A DNA stretch of 64,000 nucleotides from Cutibacterium avidum ATCC 25577. Its GTDB lineage: Bacteria; Actinomycetota; Actinomycetes; Propionibacteriales; Propionibacteriaceae. A program made the translations under genes and the position numbers. Each line of letters opens with the position of its first letter. Positions within the stretch are counted from its first letter, which is position 1. The notes under the pieces are model-generated. The model saw only the letters and a list, made by a program, of their open reading frames with translations. It was not told where the DNA came from and did not search any database. Below are positions 22,330 through 31,345 of this stretch, piece after piece. The stretch spans positions 398,628-462,627 of the forward strand of contig NZ_JH165054.1 of the NCBI RefSeq assembly GCF_000227295.1, given 5' to 3'.

Positions 22330-23157
22330 TCAGTGTGAGTTTGGACCAAGCTCAACGCCAGGAGCATGGGGTGGCCGACGGCCTCCCTGGGCAGCCTTCC
22401 TCTTGTCCACGACCACGGCTGCGATGGCACCACCAATGGCGACGACGACCACCGCGAGAACCACCCATGTCCAGCCGGGTAATCCACCTCCGCGCTCGCC
22501 TGAGGCCTCCAGGCCCGAATACGATTCGAGGTCCTCGATGTCAGTCCAGGTCACGGTCTTGCCGTCGACCTTGCTCGCCCCCGAGTGACTGAGGACCTTG
22601 CCGGGGAAGGTCACAGAGACCTTGAAATCAAAGCCCTTGGCTGAGCCACCCAGTTCCGAGGGGCCAAACCCAGAGATGGCGTCCTGGAGACCAGAACCAT
22701 CAAGACGGAACCGGACCTTGTCGTTATCAAAGGCGATGAAGATAGGACCGTCGCCCGCAAAACCCTTCGAAGGTGTGGTCGACGGTTTCGCACTACTCGA
22801 GGACGAGGATGACTGGCCCGTCAGCTCAGCGACCGTCATCGTGCCGGTCACCGTGCAGCCCAAATACTTGTCGTCGTCAAAGGGTTTGACCGTCATCTTG
22901 TCGGCAGCGTTCTCATCCAACTCATAGGATTTCTTGAGTTCTGAGCAATCGCGAAGCTCTTTCGCGACTTCCTCGGCCTCACTTCCCGCGAACTCGTCGA
23001 GGACCGACTTGAGAACTCCGACGGTCAAGGTTGCATCAACATGGTTTTCGTCCTTGATGACGAAACCAGCGTTGAACTTTCCGCACCCCGACAGTAGGAG
23101 GAGTGGAGTCAACAGCAGTGCAGTGAGGTATCTTGCCGAGTGCCGAGTGGCCACCAT
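22330..23157 (-). CDS. LppM-like lipoprotein with C-terminal membrane helix, copy B
   Basis: About 275 residues. Signal and lipobox (TPLLLLSGC, Cys near residue 25), the same beta domain as copy A (FNAGFVIKDENHVDATLTVGV), a Ser-rich insert (SSSSSSSAKPSTTPS), then FPGKVLSHSGASKVDGKTVTWTD and a membrane helix (WTWVVLAVVVVAIGGAIAAVVV). The tail is only about 30 residues, without the Gln/Pro repeats of copy A. The pair clearly arose by tandem duplication followed by divergence outside the membrane-proximal motif. ATG 23157 is preferred; GTG 23163 is two codons earlier. Confidence 0.75.
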   Translation of the reverse strand: MVATRHSARYLTALLLTPLLLLSGCGKFNAGFVIKDENHVDATLTVGVLKSVLDEFAGSEAEEVAKELRDCSELKKSYELDENAADKMTVKPFDDDKYLGCTVTGTMTVAELTGQSSSSSSSAKPSTTPSKGFAGDGPIFIAFDNDKVRFRLDGSGLQDAISGFGPSELGGSAKGFDFKVSVTFPGKVLSHSGASKVDGKTVTWTDIEDLESYSGLEASGERGGGLPGWTWVVLAVVVVAIGGAIAAVVVDKRKAAQGGRRPPHAPGVELGPNSH

Positions 23158-23204
23158 GAGCACATGACATCACAGATAGGCTGATTCTGGATACGGCTGG
23201 AGGA

Positions 23205-24368
23205 TCAGCGCATTCGATCGCACACCAAAATCTTGGCGTTTTGCCTTGTCGGAGTGCAAATGAGAGTGACGGGACGTGGTCCAGAGGGCTTGAGCTTTCG
23301 TCGCCATGCGACGGGATCGACGTCAACACCGCGCTTCTTGATCTCGAGGGTTCCGACGCGGTGATCACGCACCCAGGAACGCAGCGTCTTGACGTCGAGA
23401 GGGAGTACCTCCTTGACGGCAAACCACGTCAACCACGGAGAATTCACCGGGGCGTCCGCAGTGAGGTAGGCGATGCCGTCAGACACCGTGTGCAGCGAGT
23501 CGTCAATCGCCGAGAGACTGCCTGCCCGAATGGCTGCCGGGTGAGGCTCAGCCACGAAGGGGCCCAGATCACCAACGTCCGGATCAGGTAGTGCACCGGG
23601 CAGCTCAAGGGTCGTCTCGGGGCTGACGAGAATGGCACGATCCCCTGACCAAAGGTCGCCAAACCCGGACCACAACGTCGCCTCAACCAGATCCCCACGA
23701 TGACCCACGTAGGTGACGGGCAGGTCAGGCAGTCGAGAACGATCGACGCCTGGCCCGAGCTTGACGACACTAGGCGTCAGGGCAATCACCTTTTCGACGA
23801 AGGACCATGGCGGCTGCACGTCCGCCAGGCGCCAGGTCCGCCCTCGATCAGTGCGTCGAGCAGGGTCGAGCATGACGACCGTGGAGTCTGACGCGTCCTT
23901 GAGCAGGTCATCAACGACATCTGCGGCATCGGCGCACAGCACGTTGACTCCGGGCAAATTGTGACGGGCCAGTTCAGCGGTCGCCGGGTCGATCTCGACG
24001 GCCGTCACCCTCAACCCGGCATCGAGGTAAGCCCGGGAGTCTGCACCACATGCGCAGCCCAGGTCCACGACGTCCGTGAAACCTGCCGAGACCAGGCATT
24101 TTGCACGCCACCGAGAGACGTCACCACGGGTGGCCTGCTCGAGTCCGTCACGGGTCCACAACATGTCTGCCCCGACCGGGCCGACCTTGCTGACGGCTCG
24201 ACGTCTCAGACTGATTTGGTCAAGGGCTGCGGCTGCCAGATCGGCATCCATGTGACGACGCAATCTGGTCGCGGCGGACAGCGAATCTGGATCAGACTCG
24301 GCGCCGGCGAGGCCGAGGGCGTCGATCCCTTCATCGCTGGCCAGACGGCGTGCCACGGTGAGATCCAC
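23205..24368 (-). CDS. Class I methyltransferase with THUMP-like domain
   Basis: About 387 residues. A helical N-terminal domain is followed by an SAM-binding Rossmann fold: DLGCACGADS is motif I, VTAVEIDPATAELARHN motif II, and VMLDPARR motif IV. A C-terminal THUMP-like domain (about residues 300-387) contains REVLPL-like and VGTLEIKKRGVDVDP elements. The DPAR motif and THUMP-like end suggest an RNA base methyltransferase; the substrate is unknown. I placed the start at GTG 24368 because TATGGT lies exactly six bases before it, and the 29 codons open upstream do not look like protein. Confidence 0.75.
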   Translation of the reverse strand: MDLTVARRLASDEGIDALGLAGAESDPDSLSAATRLRRHMDADLAAAALDQISLRRRAVSKVGPVGADMLWTRDGLEQATRGDVSRWRAKCLVSAGFTDVVDLGCACGADSRAYLDAGLRVTAVEIDPATAELARHNLPGVNVLCADAADVVDDLLKDASDSTVVMLDPARRTDRGRTWRLADVQPPWSFVEKVIALTPSVVKLGPGVDRSRLPDLPVTYVGHRGDLVEATLWSGFGDLWSGDRAILVSPETTLELPGALPDPDVGDLGPFVAEPHPAAIRAGSLSAIDDSLHTVSDGIAYLTADAPVNSPWLTWFAVKEVLPLDVKTLRSWVRDHRVGTLEIKKRGVDVDPVAWRRKLKPSGPRPVTLICTPTRQNAKILVCDRMR

Positions 24369-24466
24369 GTTGCCACCATAGAGGTACTTTCGAACCGTTT
24401 GGGTACAATCTTCGGTCGAGACATCGCTTTGCACTGTTTTCCGTACGAGGAGCAATCAGTACCGTC

Positions 24467-25045
24467 GTGGCCATCACCACTTACGAGAATCGATCGAGAT
24501 TCACCCAGCGCCTACAATCCTGGGGGTCCAGGAACGTGACCCCTGAGGACGATCCTTCGCGCCGTTCTGCAGGGTGGTACGTCCATCACTTCATCGGTTC
24601 AGCCTTCCAGCTCGGAGCCATGGCGACGACCTACTATGCGTCGCGCACGGAACCCCTCAGCATGGATGCCCACACCAATGTCAGCTGGGCGCTGCTCTTC
24701 GTGGCAGTCATCGTGATTCCCGGTCTGCTGACCTTTGCGGAGTCCTTCGTGAAGCCGGACGGCAGCGGCCAGGACGCCGTCACTGCGGTGACCCTGATGC
24801 TGGGCTTGGGCGGCATCACCGCCATGGGAGTTCTTGCGGCGACACCGATCGTCACGACGCCGATACCGTTCTCGACCCTGCTGCCCGTGAGCCTTGCGCT
24901 GACGATTCTTGCACCGTACAGCTTGCCGGGCAGTAATCCGCGTGCTGACAGCATGTTCGCCGAGACCCACTACGGGGCGTGGAGCTCTCGCTGGGTCGCC
25001 CCGGTCGTCTGCCTGATGTTGTGGATCGTGGGACTGGCCGGCTGA
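24467..25045 (+). CDS. Hypothetical four-helix membrane protein
   Basis: 192 residues, not recognised. A polar N-terminus of about 40 residues is followed by four likely membrane helices: FIGSAFQLGAMATTYYA, VSWALLFVAVIVIPGLLTFAE, AVTLMLGLGGITAMGVLAA and FSTLLPVSLALTILAPY, with a last one at the C-terminus. The GTG at 24467 is the best start; a GAGGAG lies 14 bases upstream, rather far. Divergent from the THUMP-like methyltransferase and convergent with the NUDIX gene. Confidence 0.6.
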   Translation: MAITTYENRSRFTQRLQSWGSRNVTPEDDPSRRSAGWYVHHFIGSAFQLGAMATTYYASRTEPLSMDAHTNVSWALLFVAVIVIPGLLTFAESFVKPDGSGQDAVTAVTLMLGLGGITAMGVLAATPIVTTPIPFSTLLPVSLALTILAPYSLPGSNPRADSMFAETHYGAWSSRWVAPVVCLMLWIVGLAG

Positions 25046-25065
25046 GTTCTCGCCGTGGGGCGTCG

Positions 25066-25560
25066 TCACAACGTCGAGTAGGACCACCCCGTGGGACGCC
25101 CGTCGGAGTACGGCAGGCAGCCGTGGAACTGGGTGACCTCGGGGTCGAAGACCAGCGGCAGGAAGTAGCGGTCCCCCTCCCACATCGGTAGCTCGTCGAG
25201 GGAGTCGACGCGCTCCCAGGTGAGCGGACCTTCCTCGTTCGCGTCAGGGATGGCGTCGGTAATGGGATGCCATGCGTCGACGACGAAGATGAAGCCGAAG
25301 TGATCCTCACCGTGACGACCGAACCCTGGCCACGAGACAGTGCCACGTAGGCGCATGGCATCAACCTCAATCGCAGCCTCCTCGCGCAATTCGCGCTTCA
25401 TGCCAGCGACGACATCCTCCCCTGGCTCAACCTTCCCGCCCAGCCCGTTGTACTTGCCGAGCTGCTCGTCGCCAGGACGGGCGATGCGATGCACCATGAG
25501 GACGCGGTCGCCGTCCGGATGCATGACGAAGCCAAGGGTGGTGAGGATCGGGGTCATCAT
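25066..25560 (-). CDS. NUDIX hydrolase (MutT-like)
   Basis: 164 residues. The NUDIX box is intact: GLGGKVEPGEDVVAGMKRELREEAAIEV fits GX5EX7REUXEEXGU except that the Gly before the last hydrophobic residue is Ala. MutT family proteins of this length with an early TTLGFVMHPDGDRVLMVHR strand often hydrolyse 8-oxo-dGTP or related nucleotides. GAGAGGA lies before the ATG. Single gene; its upstream region holds a long inverted repeat. Confidence 0.8.
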   Translation of the reverse strand: MMTPILTTLGFVMHPDGDRVLMVHRIARPGDEQLGKYNGLGGKVEPGEDVVAGMKRELREEAAIEVDAMRLRGTVSWPGFGRHGEDHFGFIFVVDAWHPITDAIPDANEEGPLTWERVDSLDELPMWEGDRYFLPLVFDPEVTQFHGCLPYSDGRPTGWSYSTL

Positions 25561-25921
25561 GGGGCCATCCTCTCAGGGCGCAGGACAGGACGCTAAGTGG
25601 GACGCAGGGCCGCCACGATCCGACGTGCTCGCTGCGAGAATCGACATTTTGCAGCCCCGGGCAGTACGGATCCTCCCCGTCGCCTTCGACGCAGGATGAC
25701 GACCCCCGGTGAATCTCGCGGAATCCTCACGTTGTTCGTGCGCATCTGTGAGCACTCCCACCGCTCGCCCGTGGTACTCCCGGTAAAACAGCACCGCCCT
25801 ACCACCACAGATGGTAGCCGTTCCCTGAGTTAACGGATTCCGCACGCGCGGTGAGAGTGCTCACACGCAGAGCTGCCCGCCCGCAGAAAAGCGGACGGGC
25901 AGCTCAGTGTCGTCAGAGGAC
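25561..25921. repeat. Intergenic region with an 18-base inverted repeat pair and a terminator
   Basis: The arms are TGTGAGCACTCCCACCGC (25747-25764) and GCGGTGAGAGTGCTCACA (25848-25865), matching at 17 of 18 positions with 83 bases between. A smaller hairpin, CTACCA-N7-TGGTAG (25799-25817), lies inside. The region is 5' of the NUDIX gene and 3' of pepC. I see no convincing gene. Confidence 0.55.
25870..25905 (-). terminator. Terminator of pepC
   Basis: GAGCTGCCCGCCCGC-agaaaa-GCGGACGGGCAGCTC, 15 pairs with one mismatch, 16 bases after the pepC stop. Confidence 0.75.
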
Positions 25922-27256
25922 TCACATCATGTCGTGCTCCGGTAGAACGATCGGCTCCTGGTCGCACGCCTCGGCAATCTCCTCGGACACCCGGGAGCGA
26001 GGCACGATAACGTTGTAGACGTACTCGTCGAACCACGAGTCGTTCATCGTGAAGAACCCCTTGCGGCCCACCTCGTCACCCCAGGAGTTCTCAACTCGCC
26101 AGCGCACCGGGACGCCGTCAACGAGGTCCACACCGACAACGGTCATGGCGTGGGTGCCACCAGACTCGCGCAAGCGCAACCTCTCGGCCTTGGACATTTC
26201 CATGTCGATGCCGTAGAGGGCCTCGTAGTCATGCAGCTTCGCATCCCAGACGCCCAGGTCCTTGTCGAACTGCTTCTTGACGTCGCAGGCGAACCAGACC
26301 GGCTCGCCTGCTGCGATGGAGTCGATGACCGCCTTCTTCATGACGTCCAGCTCCACCGACAGGTGCCAGTAAGGGGTGCCACCCTCCATGTACGGGGTGT
26401 GCTCGTAGACGTAGGTGCGACCGACCGGGTGCTCCTCGCGCGGGTCATGGGCCAGACTGATCCACGGCTCGAAGGCCTGCGGCACGATCTCATGGGCGAA
26501 CTCCAGCGGGGTGTAGGTGCCCTTGCGGTGGAAGACCTTGTCCTTGTCGCGGTACTGCCAGGTGAAGCTGGTGGGCGGGGTACCCAGGTGAATCGCGAGG
26601 ATCCGCCACACGGCGCTCAGGGCCTCGCTTCGGGCTGCCTCCATCTGAGCGGCTCCCCCAGCCACGTCAGAATTGGTCGCGGCGTCACGGATCCTTCCGA
26701 TGCCTCGACGCAGCACCGTCGACAGGGCACGGTTCATCTGCAAGGTGTTGCCGGCCGACTCGGTGTCGGGCATGGTCCATGAGGGCACCACGCCGTACTT
26801 GGCGACAAGGTCGGTGAACTCCATCCACCATCCGCCGTCCTCGGCCGGGTAGTCCATGATGGCGCGCACCTCTTCCTCATCAGCGTCACGCGATGCCGTG
26901 GCGATGGCGCGAGCAAGGGTGTGGTTGGCCTTCTCGAGCTTGTCGAAGAAGGCGATGTAATTCTGCGAGAACTCGAGGTCGTCGACCTTGAGCTCGTCGA
27001 TGACTTTGGCACGCAGGACGTTGAGCCCCGCGAATTCCCAGCACCGTCCGGAGTGCTTCTGGTCGGTCACCTTCCAGGAATCCAACCGCTCGGAAGTCGT
27101 CTCGTCGATGCCGTTGACCAAGGTGCGATCTAGGCTGACGGTGTCGGCTCCGGTGCCGGTCACCGCATTCTGAACCAGCCGCCCGGTGACGTCGTTGGCG
27201 AAGGACTCGGCGCGAAAGGCGCTGAAACTGGCATCGAGAACGAAGGGTTCACTCAT
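25922..27256 (-). CDS. pepC: Aminopeptidase C (bleomycin hydrolase family)
   Basis: 444 residues, family C1B cysteine aminopeptidase, cytoplasmic and usually hexameric. The catalytic triad is visible: Gln66 and Cys72 in TDQKHSGRCWEFA, His in GGTHAMTVVGVD, and Asn in VENSWGDE. The C-terminus (PIVLPEHDMM) reaches into the active site in this family. It trims peptides from the N-terminus and is broad in specificity. Length is normal. Single gene ending in a terminator. Confidence 0.93.
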   Translation of the reverse strand: MSEPFVLDASFSAFRAESFANDVTGRLVQNAVTGTGADTVSLDRTLVNGIDETTSERLDSWKVTDQKHSGRCWEFAGLNVLRAKVIDELKVDDLEFSQNYIAFFDKLEKANHTLARAIATASRDADEEEVRAIMDYPAEDGGWWMEFTDLVAKYGVVPSWTMPDTESAGNTLQMNRALSTVLRRGIGRIRDAATNSDVAGGAAQMEAARSEALSAVWRILAIHLGTPPTSFTWQYRDKDKVFHRKGTYTPLEFAHEIVPQAFEPWISLAHDPREEHPVGRTYVYEHTPYMEGGTPYWHLSVELDVMKKAVIDSIAAGEPVWFACDVKKQFDKDLGVWDAKLHDYEALYGIDMEMSKAERLRLRESGGTHAMTVVGVDLVDGVPVRWRVENSWGDEVGRKGFFTMNDSWFDEYVYNVIVPRSRVSEEIAEACDQEPIVLPEHDMM

Positions 27257-27389
27257 TCCTCATCCATTCCTGTCGATTACTGATGCCCCACAGAATGGCA
27301 CAGCGGGGCAAACGACGAGCAGGTTCTGACCAGCAGTATTCAAGCGGCTTCGCGTTCACGTCCCCAGAAGACCGCCGACATCCACCACC

Positions 27390-28433
27390 TCAGACAATCA
27401 CCTTTTCAATGGGCAGCCCGGAATCAGCGGAGATGTCCATCGACGACGGTGACAGGCCAGCCTTGACGACCTGCACACCGAGGGCAGCGATCATCGCGCC
27501 ATTGTCGGTGCACAGCCCCGGACGCGGGCGTCGCAGCTCGACTCCAGCAGCCTCCATCCGCTCGGCGAGCAGGGTGCGCAGCCGCGAGTTGGCCGCCACT
27601 CCCCCACCGATGAGGAAGTGCTTGAGGTCGTACTCCTGGCACATGTCGACGGCCTTGGCGGTCAGCACGTCGGCAACGGCCTCCTGGAAGCTGGCGGCGA
27701 CGTCCTCCACCCGGAACGCGACCCCGTCACGCTGCTGGGTCTCGACCCAACGACTCACCGCCGTCTTGAGGCCGGAGAAGGAGTAGTCGAAGCGGTGCTC
27801 GACCATGTCGTGACGGGCCGTCAGTCCGCGCGGGAACCGGATGGCCCTGGGATCTCCCTTGGCAGCGGCCTTGTCGATGACCGGACCTCCCGGGTACGGC
27901 AGGCCGAGCACTCGCGCAACCTTGTCGTAGGCCTCGCCAGCGGCGTCGTCAATCGTCGAACCCACCTCGACGACGTCGGTCGCGATGCCATTGACCCGCA
28001 ACAGGCTGGTGTGGCCGCCCGAGACCAGCAGAGCGCCACAGGGCATCGGCAGGTCCCCGTGCTCGAGAAGGTCGACGGCGACGTGTCCGGCCAGGTGGTT
28101 GACGCCGTAGAACGGCTTGTTGAGCCAGCTTGCCAGCGCCTTGGCAGCCGACAGACCGACGACCAGAGCCCCGGCCAGACCTGGACCAGCCGTCACTGCG
28201 ATGCCGTCGAGCTCGGACAGGTCCACCCCCGCGGTGTCAGTGGCCTTCTCCAGCACCGGGACGATCACCTCCAGGTGAGCCCGTGACGCCACCTCAGGGA
28301 CGACCCCGCCGAAGCGCACGTGCTGCTCCATCGAGGAAGCGACCTCGTTGGCGAGCAGGTCATTGCCACAGACGATGCCGACTCCGGTCTCGTCGCAGGA
28401 CGACTCGATGCCCAGGATGAGCGGTTCAGACAT
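27390..28433 (-). CDS. tsaD: tRNA N6-adenosine threonylcarbamoyltransferase TsaD
   Basis: 347 residues, ASKHA fold. It transfers the threonylcarbamoyl group to A37 of ANN-reading tRNAs. Visible are the N-terminal [13 protein letters not shown], the metal-binding pair in [12 protein letters not shown], the phosphate loop LVSGGHTSL, and [11 protein letters not shown] near the C-terminus. Last gene of the tsaE-tsaB-rimI-tsaD operon, overlapping rimI by eight bases. Confidence 0.96.
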   Translation of the reverse strand: MSEPLILGIESSCDETGVGIVCGNDLLANEVASSMEQHVRFGGVVPEVASRAHLEVIVPVLEKATDTAGVDLSELDGIAVTAGPGLAGALVVGLSAAKALASWLNKPFYGVNHLAGHVAVDLLEHGDLPMPCGALLVSGGHTSLLRVNGIATDVVEVGSTIDDAAGEAYDKVARVLGLPYPGGPVIDKAAAKGDPRAIRFPRGLTARHDMVEHRFDYSFSGLKTAVSRWVETQQRDGVAFRVEDVAASFQEAVADVLTAKAVDMCQEYDLKHFLIGGGVAANSRLRTLLAERMEAAGVELRRPRPGLCTDNGAMIAALGVQVVKAGLSPSSMDISADSGLPIEKVIV

Positions 28434-28875
28434 GGTTCTCCTCGGTTGTGGTCACGGACATGACGAGGGCGTCAACCCCGCCGCCGTAGTAGTTGGGTCG
28501 CTGGGAAATCGTCTCGAATCCGAAGCGTCGGTACAGGGAGATGGCCGGGTCATTGTCGCGGCGCACCTCGAGCATCATGGTGTGGCATCCCCGGGAGCGT
28601 GCCCAGTCGATGCCACGGGAGAGCAGTTCGACGGCCAGTCCATGCCCTCGTGCCGCGGGCGTGACCATGATCCGGTCCAAGTCGGCGACGTCGAAGCCGT
28701 GAAAGGTGGCGACGGCCGCGACCTCGTCCTCCCCGGCGACCAGCGTGAGGCGGTGGTCGGCCGGCGATATCTCCTCGGCCCAGGAGGTCCGGGACCACTG
28801 CCGGGACGTGTCGAAGCTGGCCTGCTCAACGGCCATGACGGCATCGAGATCGGCCGGGCTGGCGACTCTGGTCAT
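28426..28875 (-). CDS. rimI: Ribosomal protein S18 alanine N-acetyltransferase (RimI)
   Basis: 149 residues, GNAT family. The acetyl-CoA loop is [15 protein letters not shown] and the C-terminal [20 protein letters not shown] is typical of RimI. Its place between tsaB and tsaD is a standard actinobacterial arrangement. Overlaps tsaB by four bases and tsaD by eight, so translation is coupled. Confidence 0.88.
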   Translation of the reverse strand: MTRVASPADLDAVMAVEQASFDTSRQWSRTSWAEEISPADHRLTLVAGEDEVAAVATFHGFDVADLDRIMVTPAARGHGLAVELLSRGIDWARSRGCHTMMLEVRRDNDPAISLYRRFGFETISQRPNYYGGGVDALVMSVTTTEENHV

Positions 28876-29540
28876 CGCTTAATGCCGGGCAGGGTCAGGC
28901 GAGTCGGGGTCAGGGTGGCCTTGCGCGTCGTCGGGACGGTGGCGTCGGGGTCGCGCAGGTAGAGCGGCTCCAGACCGACGTCGGGCATGGTCTGCCAGGA
29001 CGCGGCGAGCACCCCGGCGTCCAGACGCTCCGGGGATCCGGGGGTGGGCGTCAGACCGCGAACCGGGCATCCCGGACCGCCGACCGGAATACCCTCGGGC
29101 AGTTCCTCGGGCCGGGTGACGTTGGGGCCGTCGAGACGGTTGCCGGAGGCGTCGTAACGAGCCCAGTACAGCTCGTGGCGACGAGCGTCGGTGCACACCA
29201 AGAACTCGCCGTCGACGCCGTCGTCAGCCCACTGGCGGGCCAGGACGTCGAGGGAGCAGACCGGGTGCGGGGTGAGGTCGGCCAGGTGGGCGAGTACCCG
29301 CCCGGTGGCCACCCCGACGCGCAGTCCGGTGTAGGGGCCGGGGCCGACCCCAATGACCACTTCGCCGATGTCTGTCAGGGCGATCCCGGCCTGATCGCAG
29401 GCCTGATGGATGAGCGGCATGAGCTGTTCGGCATGGGCGCGGGGGTCGTCGTGGTGCAGGCTGACGAGCACCTCGGACCCGCGCGCCAGACCGACGCTGA
29501 CGGCCGTCGAGGTGTCGATTCCCAGAACGATTGTGTTCAT
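28872..29540 (-). CDS. tsaB: TsaB, t6A complex subunit
   Basis: 222 residues, an inactive TsaD paralogue that scaffolds the TsaBDE complex. The conserved start MNTIVLGIDTSTA defines the ATG at 29540, and GVGPGPYTGLRVGVATGR is the family hallmark. The frame open upstream belongs to tsaE in another phase. The ATG overlaps the tsaE stop by one base (TGATG). Confidence 0.92.
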   Translation of the reverse strand: MNTIVLGIDTSTAVSVGLARGSEVLVSLHHDDPRAHAEQLMPLIHQACDQAGIALTDIGEVVIGVGPGPYTGLRVGVATGRVLAHLADLTPHPVCSLDVLARQWADDGVDGEFLVCTDARRHELYWARYDASGNRLDGPNVTRPEELPEGIPVGGPGCPVRGLTPTPGSPERLDAGVLAASWQTMPDVGLEPLYLRDPDATVPTTRKATLTPTRLTLPGIKR

Positions 29541-30430
29541 CAGTTGTTGTCTCCGGTCTCGTCGGGGGTGGCGCCAAGGAGAAGTTCGGACAGTGGCGAC
29601 AGGTCGACGTCCTGCCAGCGGGGGCCGAAACCTTCCAGGTAGACCACGCGGGTCTCGTCGGCGGGATCCCCGCTGCGACGAATGTCGATGTCGAGGTGAG
29701 AGCCGCCGAGGTCCTCGGCGATACCGGCTCCCCACTCGATCAAGGTGACGGCCCGGTCCATGGTCTCGTCGAGGTCCAGGTCAACCAGTTCTGCCGCCGA
29801 ACCGAGTCGGTAGGCGTCAACGTGGACAAGTCCCGGGCGCCCGTCGACTCCGGCGTGGCGTCGGGCCAGCACGAAGGTCGGGGAAATGACCGGACCCTCC
29901 ACCCCCAGGCCCAGACCGATTCCCTGGGCCAGGGTGGTCTTGCCGGCTCCAAGGTCTCCGGAGGCCAACACGATGTCACCGGCGTGGAGCTCGGTGGCCA
30001 GCGTGGCTCCGAGGGAGTGCATGGCCTCGGCGGTGGAGACGACGAGGCGGGTGGGCAGCACACGCACCCAGTCGTCACCGTCACGCTGATAGGCGGGGCT
30101 GGGAGCGGACTGCATGCAGGAGACGACGAGGATGCGCGACTCCAGGTCGGTGGCGATCTGCTCGGCTCCCTGGACGAGGGCCGCGGCGATGTCGTCGTCG
30201 GGAACGGCCAGGACGAGATCAGCGACCTCGGCATGACCACCGTCGTCGACGAGATGGGCCAGGCCGGCGGTCGCGGCGCCACGGCGTGCCGTAATTCCGA
30301 TGCCCCGGGTCAACCAGGTGGACACGGTCGTCTCGTCAAGGTCGAGAGCGCGCGCCAGGTCAGCGGCTTCCTCGGGAGCTGCGACCGCGAGTTCCGGGGT
30401 CACGTCCTGCGGGCTCGTCTGTTCATCCAC
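29540..30430 (-). CDS. tsaE: TsaE ATPase with a GNAT-like N-terminal extension
   Basis: 296 residues, about twice a normal TsaE (150-170). The C-terminal half (from about residue 128) is the t6A ATPase: Walker A SGDLGAGKTT at 158-166, PTFVL, HVDAYRL and the WGAG element. The N-terminal 125 residues are extra. AGLAHLVDDGGHAEVADLVLAV followed by a helix and RILVVSC looks like the core strands of a GNAT acetyltransferase, but the acetyl-CoA RxxGxG loop is missing, so that part is probably a degenerate or regulatory domain (inference). First gene of the operon. Confidence 0.85.
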   Translation of the reverse strand: MDEQTSPQDVTPELAVAAPEEAADLARALDLDETTVSTWLTRGIGITARRGAATAGLAHLVDDGGHAEVADLVLAVPDDDIAAALVQGAEQIATDLESRILVVSCMQSAPSPAYQRDGDDWVRVLPTRLVVSTAEAMHSLGATLATELHAGDIVLASGDLGAGKTTLAQGIGLGLGVEGPVISPTFVLARRHAGVDGRPGLVHVDAYRLGSAAELVDLDLDETMDRAVTLIEWGAGIAEDLGGSHLDIDIRRSGDPADETRVVYLEGFGPRWQDVDLSPLSELLLGATPDETGDNN

Positions 30431-30604
30431 AAGGGATCAGGATAGTCCCCGAAACGCGCTCGGTCTTCGTCATCCCAGCGCCGCTCCACAGGCGTGGCAA
30501 ACGTGTTCGCCTCAACCCTTCTGCCGAGTCTGTGGTCGGGAGTACTGTCAGGCCCCGTCCCTTGGTGGGAGTGGGGCGGCTGTCGGGATTGCGAGGGTGA
30601 TGAC

Positions 30605-31318
30605 ATGGCGACGCGGACACGTCGACGGTGGCTTTGGTTGGTGCTGATCATCGTCGCATCATTGGTCCTCATCGGCGTCTATCGCCGGGCCGCTCCTCAC
30701 GAGGGATCGACGGCCTACGGACAGGCAGCCGAAGTTCTCGGACAGCTTCCCGTCAAAGGGCGCGCGCCCATGACGGGGTACTCCCGCGAACAGTTCGGAC
30801 AGGCATGGAGCGACAACTCCGACCCCGTCCTGACGAGCCCGTGGGGGCACAACGGCTGCGGCACCCGGGATGACGCCCTGGCCCGCGACCTCGTCGGGGC
30901 GAAGCTGAAATCCGGCAGCCGGTGCCGCGTGGTCTCCGGGGAATTGCACGATCCCTACACCGGCCGGACGATCAGGTGGAAACGTGGGCGCGAAACATCG
31001 GCCGTCGTACAGATCGACCACGTCGTCGCACTGGGAAACGCCTGGGTCACCGGGGCCCAACAGTTGCCGATGGACCGACGTCAGGCGCTGGCGAACGACC
31101 CCCTCAACCTGCTGGCCGTCGAGGGAGGGGCCAACCAGCAGAAAGGAGCCGGGGATGCGGCGACGTGGCTACCGCCGAACAAGTCCTACCGCTGTGACTA
31201 CGTGTCTCGTCAGATCGCGGTGAAGAAGAAGTATCGCCTGTGGGTCACCTCGGCGGAACGCAACGCGATGGTTCGGGCACTGTCGACGTGCCCGAACCAG
31301 CCGTTGCCCGCGAGGTGA
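30605..31318 (+). CDS. Membrane-anchored HNH-type (DUF1524) nuclease
   Basis: About 237 residues. One N-terminal membrane helix (WLWLVLIIVASLVLIGVYR, residues 8-26) puts the rest outside the cell. The C-terminal domain has the DUF1524/HNH signature QIDHVVALGNAW, then RQALANDPLNLLAVEGGANQQKGAGDAATWLPPN, the Asn/His-metal pattern of GmrSD-like and secreted Streptomyces nucleases. Two cysteines at the front (CGTRDDALARD, SRCRV) may form a disulfide. Likely degrades extracellular DNA. ATG 30605 is preferred over the upstream frame because of the signal anchor. Convergent with the helicase. Confidence 0.78.
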   Translation: MATRTRRRWLWLVLIIVASLVLIGVYRRAAPHEGSTAYGQAAEVLGQLPVKGRAPMTGYSREQFGQAWSDNSDPVLTSPWGHNGCGTRDDALARDLVGAKLKSGSRCRVVSGELHDPYTGRTIRWKRGRETSAVVQIDHVVALGNAWVTGAQQLPMDRRQALANDPLNLLAVEGGANQQKGAGDAATWLPPNKSYRCDYVSRQIAVKKKYRLWVTSAERNAMVRALSTCPNQPLPAR

Positions 31319-31345
31319 TTCCGCCTCGACTCGCCAGGCGTCGGA

